Source of the DNA: Campylobacter portucalensis
GTDB taxonomy: Bacteria; Campylobacterota; Campylobacteria; Campylobacterales; Campylobacteraceae
Direction: 5' to 3'
Length of the DNA stretch: 48,959 nucleotides
Assembly: GCF_009690845.1 (NCBI RefSeq)
Contig: NZ_VWSJ01000031.1
Location: 1 to 48,959 of the forward strand
Notes under the pieces: model-generated
What the model was told of the DNA's origin: nothing
Database searches by the model: none
What the model saw: only the letters and a program-made list of their open reading frames with translations
Shown here: positions 17,419 to 26,740 of the stretch, in pieces
How positions within the stretch are numbered: the stretch's first letter is position 1
Layout of the letters: each line of letters opens with the position of its first letter
Position numbers and translations under genes: made by a program

Positions 17419-18327
17419 TTAATCTAAAAATCTCTTAGTTAAATCAAAATAACTATCAATTCTTCTATCTCTTAAAAATGGCCACCAACGTCTTATATCT
17501 TCACATCTTTTTTTATCTATTTTAACAACTTCGCAAACCTCATCGCTAGAATTTGATCTAAAAATTTCCTCTCCACCTGCTCCAAACACAAAACTATTAC
17601 CCCAAAATCTAATACCGCCCTCATCTTTAGCACTATCTCCAATTAAATTTAAAGATAATTTATCGCCCTCAAAACCAATCCTATTAACTGCCACCACAGG
17701 AAGCCCATTTGCAATTGCATGCCCTCTTTGGACGCCAATCCAAGCTTCAAGTTGGCGAGATTTCTCATCTTCATCATCGCCATCAAACCAGCCAATCGCT
17801 GTTGGATAGATTAAAATTTCAGCCCCCTTTAAAGCCATAAGTCTTGCAGCTTCTGGATACCATTGATCCCAACAAATAAGCACTCCAAGCCTACCAACAC
17901 TCGTATTTATCGGCTCATAACCTAAATCTCCAGGGGTAAAATAAAATTTTTCGTAAAAATTTGGATCATCAGGAATGTGCATTTTTCTATATTTTCCTGC
18001 TATTTTTCCATCAATATCAAAAACAACAGCGGTGTTATGATAAAGCCCTGCAGATCTTTTTTCAAACAAAGAAGTTACAATAACTACACCAAATTTTTTA
18101 GCCACTTCACTCCAAAATTTAACATCTTCTTCATAATCATTTGCCAAATCAAAAAGCCTCACATCCTCAACTTGGCAAAAATATTCATTTTGATGAAGTT
18201 CTTGCAAAACGACTAAATTTGCACCATTTTGAACAACTTCTTCTATTAAATTTAAAGTCTTTTTAATAGTTTTTTTCTTATCTCCTTCAAATTTATGTGC
18301 AACAATACCAATTCTAAATTCACTCAT
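17419..18327 (-). CDS. aguB: N-carbamoylputrescine amidohydrolase
   Basis: Nitrilase-superfamily hydrolase that converts N-carbamoylputrescine to putrescine, CO2 and ammonia. The catalytic triad is in LQELHQNEYFC (Glu), GKYRKMHIPD (Lys) and LICWDQWYPEAAR (Cys), in the expected order. The length of 302 and the WDQWYPEAAR block are typical for AguB-type enzymes rather than generic amidases. It lies 33 bases after aguA on the same strand, which together complete the agmatine route to putrescine. Confidence 0.93.
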   Translation of the reverse strand: MSEFRIGIVAHKFEGDKKKTIKKTLNLIEEVVQNGANLVVLQELHQNEYFCQVEDVRLFDLANDYEEDVKFWSEVAKKFGVVIVTSLFEKRSAGLYHNTAVVFDIDGKIAGKYRKMHIPDDPNFYEKFYFTPGDLGYEPINTSVGRLGVLICWDQWYPEAARLMALKGAEILIYPTAIGWFDGDDEDEKSRQLEAWIGVQRGHAIANGLPVVAVNRIGFEGDKLSLNLIGDSAKDEGGIRFWGNSFVFGAGGEEIFRSNSSDEVCEVVKIDKKRCEDIRRWWPFLRDRRIDSYFDLTKRFLD

Positions 18328-18360
18328 TTTTATAATCCTTTAAATTTAATCTAATGTAAT

Positions 18361-19335
18361 TTATCTATTTCCTAAAAATCTATTTTGAGTAGCACAATGC
18401 AAAGAGCCATTTTGTCTAATAAACACTCTTGCATCAACGCCCACAATCTCTAAATTTGGAAGTTCTTTTTTTAATTTATCAAGCACAATTTTATCATTTT
18501 TATCATTATAAGTTGGTACTATTAAAGCGTTATTTACAAATATAAAATTTGCATAAGTTGCAGGTAAGCGACGATTTTCATAAAAAATTGGCTTAGGGAT
18601 AGGTAAAGAAATTAGCTTAAAATCGCTCTTTTTAAGCTCCTCTTCCATTTTTTTAAGCTCTAAATAATGCTCATCATCTTCGTCCTCACAACTGCTATAA
18701 GCTATTGTATCGTGGTTTATAAATCTTGCCAATGTATCAATATGAGAATCTGTATCATCCCCTTTAATAAAGCCATTTTCTAGCCAAATAATATTATGCA
18801 CACCAAAAATTTCTTTAAAAATTCTCTCAAAATCATCTTTTTTTAAATTTTTATTTCTATTATCATTTAAAAGACATTTTGTCGTAGTTAGCATAGTTCC
18901 ATAACCATTAAATTCAATACTTCCACCTTCTAAGATTAAATCTATATCTCTTAACTCACCTTTGAAAGATTTAAAAAGCTCAAAATTTACAAGATTATCT
19001 TTACTGCTTTTAAATTTACCACCCCAAGCGTTAAATTTAAAATCATAGCTAATTATACGATTAGCATTTTCAACATCAATAGCACCATAATCTCTTATCC
19101 AAGTATCATCAGTATCAATTTCATAAAAAATAACATTATTGATATCGCTAAAATAGTGTTGAAAGTCAGATTTATTTGGTGAGATTAATATAACTTTTTG
19201 AAATTTTGCAAGAACTTTTACAAATTTAACATAACTTTGAAGTATATCAATCAGATATGGCCTCCAATCACTATTATAATGAGGCAAGGATAAAAATATA
19301 GCCTCTTGCCTCTCCCACTCTGCAAATGCTCGCAT
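18361..19335 (-). CDS. aguA: Agmatine deiminase
   Basis: Hydrolyses agmatine to N-carbamoylputrescine and ammonia. Guanidine-modifying superfamily motifs are clear: DTWIRDYG (about residues 86-93), LEGGSIEFNGYGT, GDDTDSHIDTLARF (active-site Asp/His), and the nucleophile Cys in GSLHCATQ near the C-terminus. At 324 residues it is shorter than the roughly 370-residue plant/Pseudomonas form, as expected for the compact bacterial type. Partner of aguB directly downstream. No arginine decarboxylase is present in the window, so the agmatine source is elsewhere or external. Confidence 0.93.
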   Translation of the reverse strand: MRAFAEWERQEAIFLSLPHYNSDWRPYLIDILQSYVKFVKVLAKFQKVILISPNKSDFQHYFSDINNVIFYEIDTDDTWIRDYGAIDVENANRIISYDFKFNAWGGKFKSSKDNLVNFELFKSFKGELRDIDLILEGGSIEFNGYGTMLTTTKCLLNDNRNKNLKKDDFERIFKEIFGVHNIIWLENGFIKGDDTDSHIDTLARFINHDTIAYSSCEDEDDEHYLELKKMEEELKKSDFKLISLPIPKPIFYENRRLPATYANFIFVNNALIVPTYNDKNDKIVLDKLKKELPNLEIVGVDARVFIRQNGSLHCATQNRFLGNR

Positions 19336-19375
19336 AAACTACTCCAGTAATAAAATTTTATTTAAATTTATATTT

Positions 19376-20785
19376 TTACTCATCTATTTGAAAAGAATTT
19401 TCAAAAACAGCTCCAAAGCTACCATCTATAAATCTTGTAAATTCTTTTTGATATGTAACCTCAACGGAACCTAAAGCACCATTTCTATTCTTACCAACTA
19501 TAATCTCAGCCTTTTCTCCATTTGCATTTGGCACAAATTTAGGCTGATAATCTTGAATTGATTTACCTTCATTTATCCATTTTTCACGTCTTTCATCCTC
19601 TTCTTGTTGTGCATAAACATCACCTCTATAAACAAAAAGTATAACATCAGCATCTTGCTCGATTGCTCCACTTTCTCTTAAATCACTAAGCATTGGACGT
19701 TTATTTGCTCTGCTTTCTAAACCACGATTTAACTGAGAAAGTGCTATAATAGGAATTTTTAACTCCCTTGCTAATAGCTTTAAGCCACGAGAAATATCTG
19801 CTATTTGTAAATGTCTTTCACTAAAATTACTACTACTTGTCATAAGCCCTATATAATCAATAATACATAAACTTATCTCTTCATGTTTTGATTTTAATTT
19901 TCTAAGTTCTGTTCTAACCTTGTGGATATTAACATAACTCTCATCATAAACAAAAAGCTTCTTTTCAAGCATATCATTGCAAGCATCGCCAAATCTTGTA
20001 AATTCATCATCTGTCATTTTAGCTGTTAAAATATTTGAAAGCGATATAGAAGTAATAGCACTAATTAATCTCATCATTAATTGAGATGCTGGCATTTCAA
20101 GAGAAAAAAACACAATTCCCTTGCCTAAATTTAAACTTTTTTGCATTAAATTTAAAACAAAAGCAGTTTTTCCCATACCAGGACGAGCTGCAACTATTAT
20201 AAGTTCTCCCTCCTTAAAGCCCTTTGTATATTCATTTAAATATCTAAAACCAGTGTCAAGACCAACTAAATCTTTATCTAAATTTTGTTTTTGTTTTTTT
20301 ATCTCTTCAAGCAACTCACTAATTATTTGTGGTGATTCTTTGATATTTCCACTTTGAAAATTTTCAATCAAAGAGTATAGATTTGCACTTATTTCATCAA
20401 CCATATCTTTTGAAGCAATATTTTCATTTACTTTACTAGGAATTTTATGAGCCAATTTAATCAAAGATCTCTTTACGCTTTTTTCTTTAAGCTCATTTGC
20501 GTATTTTACAATATCAATAATGGAATTTGCAGCGATAACGTCACTAAAAATTTGTTCATCATATTTATTTGAAAGTCTTTTTTTGACAAACGCAAAATCT
20601 ATAGGCTCATCATTTTTTACGCAATCATTAATTGCCCTAAATATATCACTATGACCTTTTAAATAAAAATCTTTTTCATTTATAAGACCTTGAATTTCAC
20701 TATATCCATCTTCACTATAAAAAATAGAACTAATAATAGCTCTTTCCATATCTAAATCATATAAATTTGATGGTATTTCATTCAT
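19376..20785 (-). CDS. dnaB: Replicative DNA helicase DnaB
   Basis: Hexameric 5'-3' replicative helicase. The N-terminal DnaB domain (residues 1-105) and a RecA-like C-terminal domain are linked by a helix; Walker A is ARPGMGKT (200-207), Walker B is in [12 protein letters not shown], and LSQLNRGLE and [14 protein letters not shown] are the H3/H4 motifs. No intein is present. It starts eight bases inside the ispG 3' end, so the two are transcribed together. Confidence 0.96.
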   Translation of the reverse strand: MNEIPSNLYDLDMERAIISSIFYSEDGYSEIQGLINEKDFYLKGHSDIFRAINDCVKNDEPIDFAFVKKRLSNKYDEQIFSDVIAANSIIDIVKYANELKEKSVKRSLIKLAHKIPSKVNENIASKDMVDEISANLYSLIENFQSGNIKESPQIISELLEEIKKQKQNLDKDLVGLDTGFRYLNEYTKGFKEGELIIVAARPGMGKTAFVLNLMQKSLNLGKGIVFFSLEMPASQLMMRLISAITSISLSNILTAKMTDDEFTRFGDACNDMLEKKLFVYDESYVNIHKVRTELRKLKSKHEEISLCIIDYIGLMTSSSNFSERHLQIADISRGLKLLARELKIPIIALSQLNRGLESRANKRPMLSDLRESGAIEQDADVILFVYRGDVYAQQEEDERREKWINEGKSIQDYQPKFVPNANGEKAEIIVGKNRNGALGSVEVTYQKEFTRFIDGSFGAVFENSFQIDE

Positions 20786-21854
20786 TTCTACTATTTACCT
20801 CATCTTCAACTTCTTCTAAAAATCTCTCAACCAGTTTATCTTCTTTTAGTTTTGCAACAACCTCACCCTTTCTCATCACAAGCCCCTGCCCTTTTCCAAA
20901 AGCAATAGCCACATCAGCTCCTTTTGCTTCTCCTAACGCATTTACCACACAACCCATAACAGAAACATTTAAAGGAGTTTTTATGTGTTTTGTCTTTTCT
21001 TCTACAATCTTTACTGCACTTACTAAATCGCTTTGCAATCTTCCACAAGTTGGACATGAAATAATATTTATACCACTTTTTTGAACACCAGAATCTTGCA
21101 AAATAGCCCTTGCAACCTTTATTTCTTCTTCCAATTCACCAGTTATTGAAACCCGCATAGTATCTCCAATGCCTTCTAATAAAAGCCCACCTAAAGCCAT
21201 AGCACTTTTTATTGTTGCATGAAATGAAGTTCCTGCTTCAGTAACGCCTAAATGAAACGGATAAATACACTCACTTCTAAGACCTCTATAAGCTTCCATA
21301 GTACTTAAGACATCGCTTGATTTTAAAGAGATTGCAATATCGCTAAAATCAAAATCTTCTAGAAGTTTAAAGTTATATTTAGCTGATTCTATCATCCCTT
21401 TAACGCTTCTTCCATATTTTTCTTCAAACTCTTTTTCTAAACTTCCCGAATTTACTCCAATTCTAATTGGTAAATTTCTCTCTTTGCATGCATCAACTAC
21501 AGCTTTTATTTTTTCTTTGCCGCCAATATTTCCAGGATTTATTCTAATTGCATCGATAAATGGTGCTACTTTTAGAGCGTGTTTATGATTAAAATGAATA
21601 TCAGCAACTATAGGAAGTGGGCTTTGTTTTTTAATAACCTCCAAAGCTCTTGCATCTTCGCTACTTAAAACTGCACATCTTACAATATCACATCCTGCAA
21701 AATACAATCTATTTATTTGACTTAAAGTATGATCAATATCTTTTGTTTTTGAAAATGTCATTGATTGAACACTTATCTTTGCATCTCCGCCAACTGCGAC
21801 ATTTCCAACAAAAAGTTTTTTAGTATTAAATCTTTTAATCTCATGAGTATGCAT
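20778..21854 (-). CDS. ispG: 4-hydroxy-3-methylbut-2-en-1-yl diphosphate synthase
   Basis: Penultimate enzyme of the MEP isoprenoid pathway, reducing MEcPP to HMBPP with a [4Fe-4S] cluster. Cluster ligands are in SCPTCGR and [10 protein letters not shown], the latter also holding the fourth ligand Glu. The N-terminal TIM barrel shows [19 protein letters not shown] and [10 protein letters not shown]. The length of 358 fits the bacterial two-domain form. Oddly paired with dnaB by an eight-base overlap. Confidence 0.96.
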   Translation of the reverse strand: MHTHEIKRFNTKKLFVGNVAVGGDAKISVQSMTFSKTKDIDHTLSQINRLYFAGCDIVRCAVLSSEDARALEVIKKQSPLPIVADIHFNHKHALKVAPFIDAIRINPGNIGGKEKIKAVVDACKERNLPIRIGVNSGSLEKEFEEKYGRSVKGMIESAKYNFKLLEDFDFSDIAISLKSSDVLSTMEAYRGLRSECIYPFHLGVTEAGTSFHATIKSAMALGGLLLEGIGDTMRVSITGELEEEIKVARAILQDSGVQKSGINIISCPTCGRLQSDLVSAVKIVEEKTKHIKTPLNVSVMGCVVNALGEAKGADVAIAFGKGQGLVMRKGEVVAKLKEDKLVERFLEEVEDEVNSRNE

Positions 21855-21922
21855 ATTTTTCCTTTAAATCTCGTATTTTACAAAAAATATCTTTAAAAAA
21901 TAATTTAAAAATTTATATTTAA

Positions 21923-21928
21923 TATAAT
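21923..21928 (+). promoter_or_regulatory. -10 box of the small secreted-protein gene
   Basis: TATAAT 35 bases before the ATG at 21964, with AAAGG at 21952-21956 as the ribosome-binding site. Confidence 0.45.
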
Positions 21929-21963
21929 ATATTAAAATTACACAAAAATTTAAAGGCTATATA

Positions 21964-22143
21964 ATGAGTAGAATTATTATTTTTATACTATCTTGCACTA
22001 TAAGTTTTGCTAGCCAAACTTGCAATGATGACAAAATTTTAGATGAAATTTTTGGAAAAACTTGCCAAATAAAACCAAATTTTAAGCAAAAATCTTCATC
22101 TAAAGATATCAATAAAACTAATAAAAATCATAAAAATGATTGA
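21964..22143 (+). CDS. Small predicted secreted protein (59 residues)
   Basis: Short gene with its own TATAAT and ribosome-binding site. It begins MSRIIIFILSCTISFA, a good signal peptide with an expected cut after SFA, leaving a mature peptide of about 43 residues starting SQTCNDD. Two cysteines in the mature part (SQTC and GKTCQ) could form a disulfide, and the tail is lysine/asparagine-rich and probably disordered. No family recognised. It converges with thiD and overlaps its last 26 bases. Confidence 0.6.
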   Translation: MSRIIIFILSCTISFASQTCNDDKILDEIFGKTCQIKPNFKQKSSSKDINKTNKNHKND

Positions 22144-22903
22144 TAGGATTGCATCCGCTACCAACTTTAAAAGATTTATTTATAGCATTAAACACATAAT
22201 CTTTTGCCAATCTTACAGAATCATTTAAAGTCAAGCCATTTGCTAAATTTGCAGCAATTGCACTTGATAAAGAACAACCAGATCCGTGAGTGCTATTAGT
22301 TTGCAGTCTTTTAGTTTCAAAAAATTTAAATTCGTCTCTACCTAAAAATAAATCAACTGAATTTCCATCTATTTCACCGCCTTTTAAAAATACAGCCTTT
22401 ACACCAAAATTTAAAAGTCTTTTTGCAGCTTCAATCATATCATCTTTTGATTTAATCTCAAATTTCAAGATCTCTTGTGCTTCAAATTTATTTGGTGTTA
22501 TAATTGTAGAGATAGGAAAAAGATATTTTACAATAGCCTCTTTTGCTTCCCCTTCTAGCCAAATATCACCATTTTTGCAAGCCATTACAGGATCGAGTAT
22601 AATTGGGGGACGATTTTTTATCTCTCTTAGAGTTGAAGCAACAGCGTTTATAATATCCACACTAGGAACTACGCCTATTTTTATTGCATCAACTTTTATA
22701 TCTTCAAAAATAGCTTTTATACCATCACTAATAATTTTAGAATCAACTAATTCCATACCAAAAATACCCTTAGTATTTTGAGAAGTTGTAGCAGTTACAA
22801 CACCCATTGCATAAACTTTATGAGCGATAAACACTTTAATATCGGCCAAAATTCCAGCACCGCCACTTGGATCAACGCCTGCTATACTCAAAACATTTTT
22901 CAT
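22118..22903 (-). CDS. thiD: Hydroxymethylpyrimidine (phosphate) kinase
   Basis: Phosphorylates HMP and HMP-P in thiamine synthesis. Ribokinase-fold motifs: AGVDPSGGAGILADIK at the N-terminus, LDPVMACKNG in the middle and the anion hole TNSTHGSGCSLSSAIA (catalytic Asp replaced in the local wording by the family's GxGC motif). I place the start at the ATG at 22903 (MKNVLSIAG) because GGAG lies six bases upstream; a TTG four codons earlier (22915) would place that Shine-Dalgarno inside the coding region. Length about 261 is normal. No other thi gene is adjacent. Confidence 0.92.
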   Translation of the reverse strand: MKNVLSIAGVDPSGGAGILADIKVFIAHKVYAMGVVTATTSQNTKGIFGMELVDSKIISDGIKAIFEDIKVDAIKIGVVPSVDIINAVASTLREIKNRPPIILDPVMACKNGDIWLEGEAKEAIVKYLFPISTIITPNKFEAQEILKFEIKSKDDMIEAAKRLLNFGVKAVFLKGGEIDGNSVDLFLGRDEFKFFETKRLQTNSTHGSGCSLSSAIAANLANGLTLNDSVRLAKDYVFNAINKSFKVGSGCNPINHFYDFY

Positions 22904-22950
22904 TTTACACTCCAAGATAAGAATAGTGGCAGATTATATCACAAAAATAT

Positions 22951-22981
22951 AAATTTAAGGCCATATTATAGCCTTAAATTT
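22951..22981 (-). terminator. Terminator of the reductase-cytochrome operon
   Basis: Perfect 11-bp stem AAATTTAAGGC (22951-22961) / GCCTTAAATTT (22971-22981) with a 9-base loop; the cytochrome stop codon (22980-22982) overlaps its edge. On the minus strand it is followed by ATATTTTTG. Confidence 0.8.
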
Positions 22982-23531
22982 ACTCCTCTTCTTTTGCAAA
23001 ACCATCCTTTGCGTGAGATTCTAAAAATCTTAAAATTCTAGCTTTTTCCTCATCATTTATCTTAGCAAAATACTGCATAGCAGATAAGTAAGCATCCCAC
23101 TCATTCATTAAGTGTTCAGCTGGATGATGTCCTGCATGACAACTCGTGCAAGTATCATAATAAACTAATTCTATCTCCTCCCAAGCAGGGTATTCTCTAT
23201 CAACTAAATCTGAACTTTTTACTAAATATTTTTGAGCATTTTTTGCAACTCCGCTATTTAATTTTAAAAAACTAGATAGCGGAGTGTTTGTATTTTTATC
23301 GTTTTTATAAACTAAAAATCTCTCATCAGCTCCACTTGTAACACCTTTTACTTCTATCAAGGATAGCTCGCCTTGATTTTTTATAAGTTTTACAGGGGTT
23401 CCTTCATAAATTTCACCAACAACTTCATTACTATTTGGATCTATTAAATTTGTTTTGATATTGTAAATCCACATATTTTTTCCAAAAGCAAAACTACTTA
23501 AAATTGCTAATAAAAATATCACTTTTTTCAT
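22980..23531 (-). CDS. Periplasmic monoheme c-type cytochrome, partner of the molybdoenzyme
   Basis: Signal peptide (1-17, ending FAFG), then a small beta-rich SH3-like segment (VGEIYEGTPVKLIKNQGELS) and a C-terminal heme domain with one CTSCH motif (about 128-132) and a nearby AEHLMNEW that can supply the axial Met. Resembles C. jejuni Cj0265c, which partners the TMAO/DMSO reductase Cj0264c, so it probably delivers electrons to the reductase. It lies two bases after the reductase gene and ends at a strong terminator, making a two-gene operon. Confidence 0.85.
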   Translation of the reverse strand: MKKVIFLLAILSSFAFGKNMWIYNIKTNLIDPNSNEVVGEIYEGTPVKLIKNQGELSLIEVKGVTSGADERFLVYKNDKNTNTPLSSFLKLNSGVAKNAQKYLVKSSDLVDREYPAWEEIELVYYDTCTSCHAGHHPAEHLMNEWDAYLSAMQYFAKINDEEKARILRFLESHAKDGFAKEEE

Positions 23532-23532
23532 A

Positions 23533-25926
23533 CTATGCTCCTTTTACCACTGGTGCTTTTATGCCCTTATAAGGCTTAGCATTAACTTTTTTTATGTTTG
23601 CAAGGCAAGTATTTGCTGTAGTGGCTTGTGCCATTGTTGAAGTCGATATAGAGCTTGTTAGAACATTTACATGCCCTGCATTACATCTTGGATTATCAAT
23701 ACTTTCAGGATCATACCAAACCCCTTCTTGAATAGATATAACTCCACTCATTATATCATTACTTACAACAGCTCCTGCCAATAAACTACCCCTATCATTA
23801 AATACTTCAACCGTATCGCCATTTTTAATACCTAATTTCTTAGCATCATCACTATTTATCAAAACAGGCTCTCTATTTCCTACTTTATAAAGTTTTCTTA
23901 CAAAACAATTATCAAGTTGAGAGTGAATTCTATAAGTTGGATGTGGGCTTACTACATGAAATGGAAATTTTGCCACTTTTTGTGAATCTCCCAACCACTC
24001 AGCAGGCTCTATCCAAATTGGATGACCTTTAAAATCATCTAATTTATAACTATCAAATTTATCTGAAAAAATTTGAAGCTTGCCTGTTTCTGTTCTTAGC
24101 TTATTATTGACTGGATCAGCCCTAAAATCAGAGTGTCTTATATATTTATATGCACTTTCATCTGGTGTAAAATTTACAAAACCCTTCTCCCAAAATTCTT
24201 CAAAACTCATATAATTTGGACAATCGCTTCTATCATAAAAACCTTGAATTCTTTGCATTTTTGTCTTTCCGCCTGTAAATTTACGATGTTCTCTTTCGCC
24301 AACGATTTTTGCCATTTCTGCAAAAATATCATAATCATCTCTTGCTTCATAAAGCGGCTCAATCACTTTTTTCATAGCATAAACATAATCTTGAGAATAA
24401 CTTCCACCATAACTTATATCATCTCTTTCCAAAGTAGTTGTAGCAGGTAAAACTATATCAGCCATTTTAGCAGTTGGTGTCCACCAAGGCTCATGCACAA
24501 TTACAGCCTCTAGCGTCCTTAAAGCTTTAATAAGAGAATTTGAATCTGGCTGATGACCCAATGTATTTGCACCCACATTATAAAAAACTTTAACGTTTGG
24601 ATAAGTTAGCTCTCCGCCTTTAAATTTAATCTTCTTGCCTGGATTTAAAATTGCTTCACTTATTCTTGAAGCTGGAATTTTATCTCTAACTTTATTTTTA
24701 CCTTGTGGAAGACCAGCTGGAAGCATAACCCCACTTGCTGCTTGACCGCCACCTGAATAGTGCATAGAAAATCCAAATCCACCACCTGCAAGACCTATTT
24801 GACCGATAAAAGCAGCTAAAACCATTAAAGTCCAATCAGCCTGCTCGCCGTGATGAGCTCTTTGCATAGCCCAATTGCCCGCTAAGAAAGTTCTATTTTT
24901 TACAAAAGTATCAGCTAAAGCTTTTATCACACTCTCCTCAACACCTGTAATTTTGCTAGCCCAAGCAGGTGTTTTTTCTACCATATCTTCTGTTTTTCCT
25001 AATAAATAAGGTATAAATTTATCAAAACCATAAGTGTAGTTTTCAATAAAATTTTTATCATATTGATTTGAAGCATAAAGATAATGCATCATTCCAAGCA
25101 TTAATGCTACATCGGTATTTGGGCGAATTTTAATCCACTGTGCGTTTAGCTTTTTAGCAATTGGTGTAAGTTGTGGATCTATTGTGATAAATTTAATATT
25201 TGATTTAGCATATTTATCGTAATATGAGTTATTTGCACGATTTGCAACTTTAAAATCTATTTGATTACATTTTAAAATATCTGCTCCCCACATAACATAA
25301 ACTTGAGTGTTTTCTAATATCATTTCATGGGCAGTTTGAAGAGAATAAACCTCTAAATCACCAACTATTGTTGTATTTACCTTGCCTGCTGCACCATTGC
25401 TATGTTCTCCATCCATTGAAATAGCACCACCAATTACGGTATTAAAAAATCTTCCTGCAGTTGCAGAACAATTATGCAAAAGTCCAGGATGTCCCCATCC
25501 ACCATAACTTGCATTATAAATTTCATTTGGTTTTACGCTTCTTAATTTTTCTAAAACTAATTTAATAGCCTCATCCCAACTAACCCTAACAAATTCCTCT
25601 TTGCCTCGAAGTTCAGGCTTAGAATTTGCCTTTATCCCTCTAGCTTCAAGATAACTTTTTCTAACACATGGATATTTAATCCTTGTAGGACTATACACTC
25701 TATCTATCCAAGCTTCACTCCAAGGAATTTTTGGATCTTTATCAGAATCTTGAGGAGTGATTTTTACCAATTTTCCATTCTCATCAACTTCGCTCCAAAA
25801 TGCTCCAACATTTGATGCAGTAGGAATTTTTTTATTTTTCTTTTGACTTGCCAAAAGCGGATTAGAACAAGCCATTAAGCCCGTTATGCCAGCTGTTTTT
25901 AGAAAATTTCTTCTTTTTTCTTGCAT
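23533..25926 (-). CDS. torA: Tat-exported molybdopterin reductase (TMAO/DMSO reductase type)
   Basis: Periplasmic bis-MGD enzyme of the DMSO reductase family, reducing S- or N-oxides as terminal acceptors. The N-terminus has a twin-arginine signal (KRRNFLK at 4-10). There is no [4Fe-4S] cysteine motif, as in TorA/BisC. Ser176 in DGEHSNGAAG is the likely Mo ligand by match to TorA's YSTGAA. Later stretches VYVMWGADI, IGLAGGGFGFSMHY and HEPWWTPTAKMADIVLPATT are typical cofactor-binding segments. The length of 797 is normal. Co-transcribed with the cytochrome; closest relative in mind is Cj0264c. TMAO versus DMSO preference cannot be told. Confidence 0.9.
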   Translation of the reverse strand: MQEKRRNFLKTAGITGLMACSNPLLASQKKNKKIPTASNVGAFWSEVDENGKLVKITPQDSDKDPKIPWSEAWIDRVYSPTRIKYPCVRKSYLEARGIKANSKPELRGKEEFVRVSWDEAIKLVLEKLRSVKPNEIYNASYGGWGHPGLLHNCSATAGRFFNTVIGGAISMDGEHSNGAAGKVNTTIVGDLEVYSLQTAHEMILENTQVYVMWGADILKCNQIDFKVANRANNSYYDKYAKSNIKFITIDPQLTPIAKKLNAQWIKIRPNTDVALMLGMMHYLYASNQYDKNFIENYTYGFDKFIPYLLGKTEDMVEKTPAWASKITGVEESVIKALADTFVKNRTFLAGNWAMQRAHHGEQADWTLMVLAAFIGQIGLAGGGFGFSMHYSGGGQAASGVMLPAGLPQGKNKVRDKIPASRISEAILNPGKKIKFKGGELTYPNVKVFYNVGANTLGHQPDSNSLIKALRTLEAVIVHEPWWTPTAKMADIVLPATTTLERDDISYGGSYSQDYVYAMKKVIEPLYEARDDYDIFAEMAKIVGEREHRKFTGGKTKMQRIQGFYDRSDCPNYMSFEEFWEKGFVNFTPDESAYKYIRHSDFRADPVNNKLRTETGKLQIFSDKFDSYKLDDFKGHPIWIEPAEWLGDSQKVAKFPFHVVSPHPTYRIHSQLDNCFVRKLYKVGNREPVLINSDDAKKLGIKNGDTVEVFNDRGSLLAGAVVSNDIMSGVISIQEGVWYDPESIDNPRCNAGHVNVLTSSISTSTMAQATTANTCLANIKKVNAKPYKGIKAPVVKGA

Positions 25927-25963
25927 TATAGCTCTCCTAAATAAAAATTTTTAAAGTAGATAG

Positions 25964-25969
25964 ATTATA
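25964..25969 (-). promoter_or_regulatory. -10 box of the reductase operon
   Basis: TATAAT on the minus strand, 37 bases before the reductase ATG, followed by TTAGGAGAG as ribosome-binding site. Two TCATCT copies lie just upstream. Confidence 0.55.
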
Positions 25970-25979
25970 TCTTAACACT

Positions 25980-25996
25980 TCATCTAAAAATCATCT
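25980..25996. repeat. Tandem TCATCT half-sites in the divergent promoter region
   Basis: TCATCT at 25980-25985 and 25991-25996, spaced 11 bases start to start (one helical turn), placed at about the -35 region of the reductase promoter. This is the layout of OmpR-type operators; binding is inferred. Confidence 0.3.
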
Positions 25997-26021
25997 TTAA
26001 TTTTAATATCAGCTTATTTAT

Positions 26022-26027
26022 TATAAA
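26022..26027 (+). promoter_or_regulatory. -10 box of the OmpR-type regulator
   Basis: TATAAA, 28 bases before the ATG at 26055; AGGAG at 26045-26049 follows. Confidence 0.4.
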
Positions 26028-26054
26028 ATACTTTATTTTTCATTAGGAGTTTTA

Positions 26055-26723
26055 ATGAATTTTAAATATTTAAATGCTTTTTTTGTTACAAATGATAAAA
26101 ATTTAATAGAAAAAACTAGAAAAAATAGAGATAAATTTAAAAATTTATATATTTTAAATGAACAAAATTTCATAAATACCTACCTTAATATCAACCTTGC
26201 AATCGATATAATCGTGATTGATTTAGATATTTTTCTAAATACTGATTTAGATAATATTTTATCATTTAAAAGCAGTCAACAATTCTTATTTTTAGCTTCC
26301 AAAAGGCAAATTTATCTTAAATTTTTAAATAAATTTAACGGTGGAAATTCAGCAGTTCTCTTTAAGCCAATAAAATTTAGTGCAATAATAGATAATATAT
26401 CTTTACTTATTTTAAACCAAGCCAAAAGCAGTTTAAATTTAGTAAATTTAACAAAAAATTTAGAAATAGATATAGAAAAACAAAGGATTTTTTTAAATAA
26501 AAATGAAATTTTTCTAACCCCAATGCTTCACAAACTTTTAATTTTACTTTCACAAAATTTAGGTAAATTAGTTACTTTTGAGATGTTAGAAACTTTTGTG
26601 TATGAAAATAATACAACAAATAGAGTCATAATACAAAATTTAGTAGGAAATTTAAAAAGAAAATTCCAACTAAATATTAAAAATATATATGCAAAAGGAT
26701 ATGTTTTAGAAAAATTTGACTAA
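26055..26723 (+). CDS. OmpR-type response regulator with partly degenerate receiver
   Basis: A receiver-like N-terminal half (about 1-120) is joined to a winged-helix DNA-binding domain (about 130-222; IDIEKQRIFLNKNEIFLTPMLHKLL then NRVIIQNLVGNLKRKF and IYAKGYVLEKF). The phospho-acceptor seems to be Asp56 in IIVIDLD and the conserved Lys lies in LFKPI; the usual N-terminal acidic pair is reduced to ND (13-14), so phosphorylation may be altered. No sensor kinase is nearby. It is divergent from the molybdoreductase operon with only 128 bases between, so it may control it; it could equally regulate itself or other genes. Confidence 0.75.
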   Translation: MNFKYLNAFFVTNDKNLIEKTRKNRDKFKNLYILNEQNFINTYLNINLAIDIIVIDLDIFLNTDLDNILSFKSSQQFLFLASKRQIYLKFLNKFNGGNSAVLFKPIKFSAIIDNISLLILNQAKSSLNLVNLTKNLEIDIEKQRIFLNKNEIFLTPMLHKLLILLSQNLGKLVTFEMLETFVYENNTTNRVIIQNLVGNLKRKFQLNIKNIYAKGYVLEKFD

Positions 26724-26740
26724 TTTTAGTAAAATCTTAA

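Noticed and set aside
24133-24450. Plus-strand frame inside the reductase gene
   Set aside because: Antisense to the clear molybdoenzyme coding sequence with no supporting signals.
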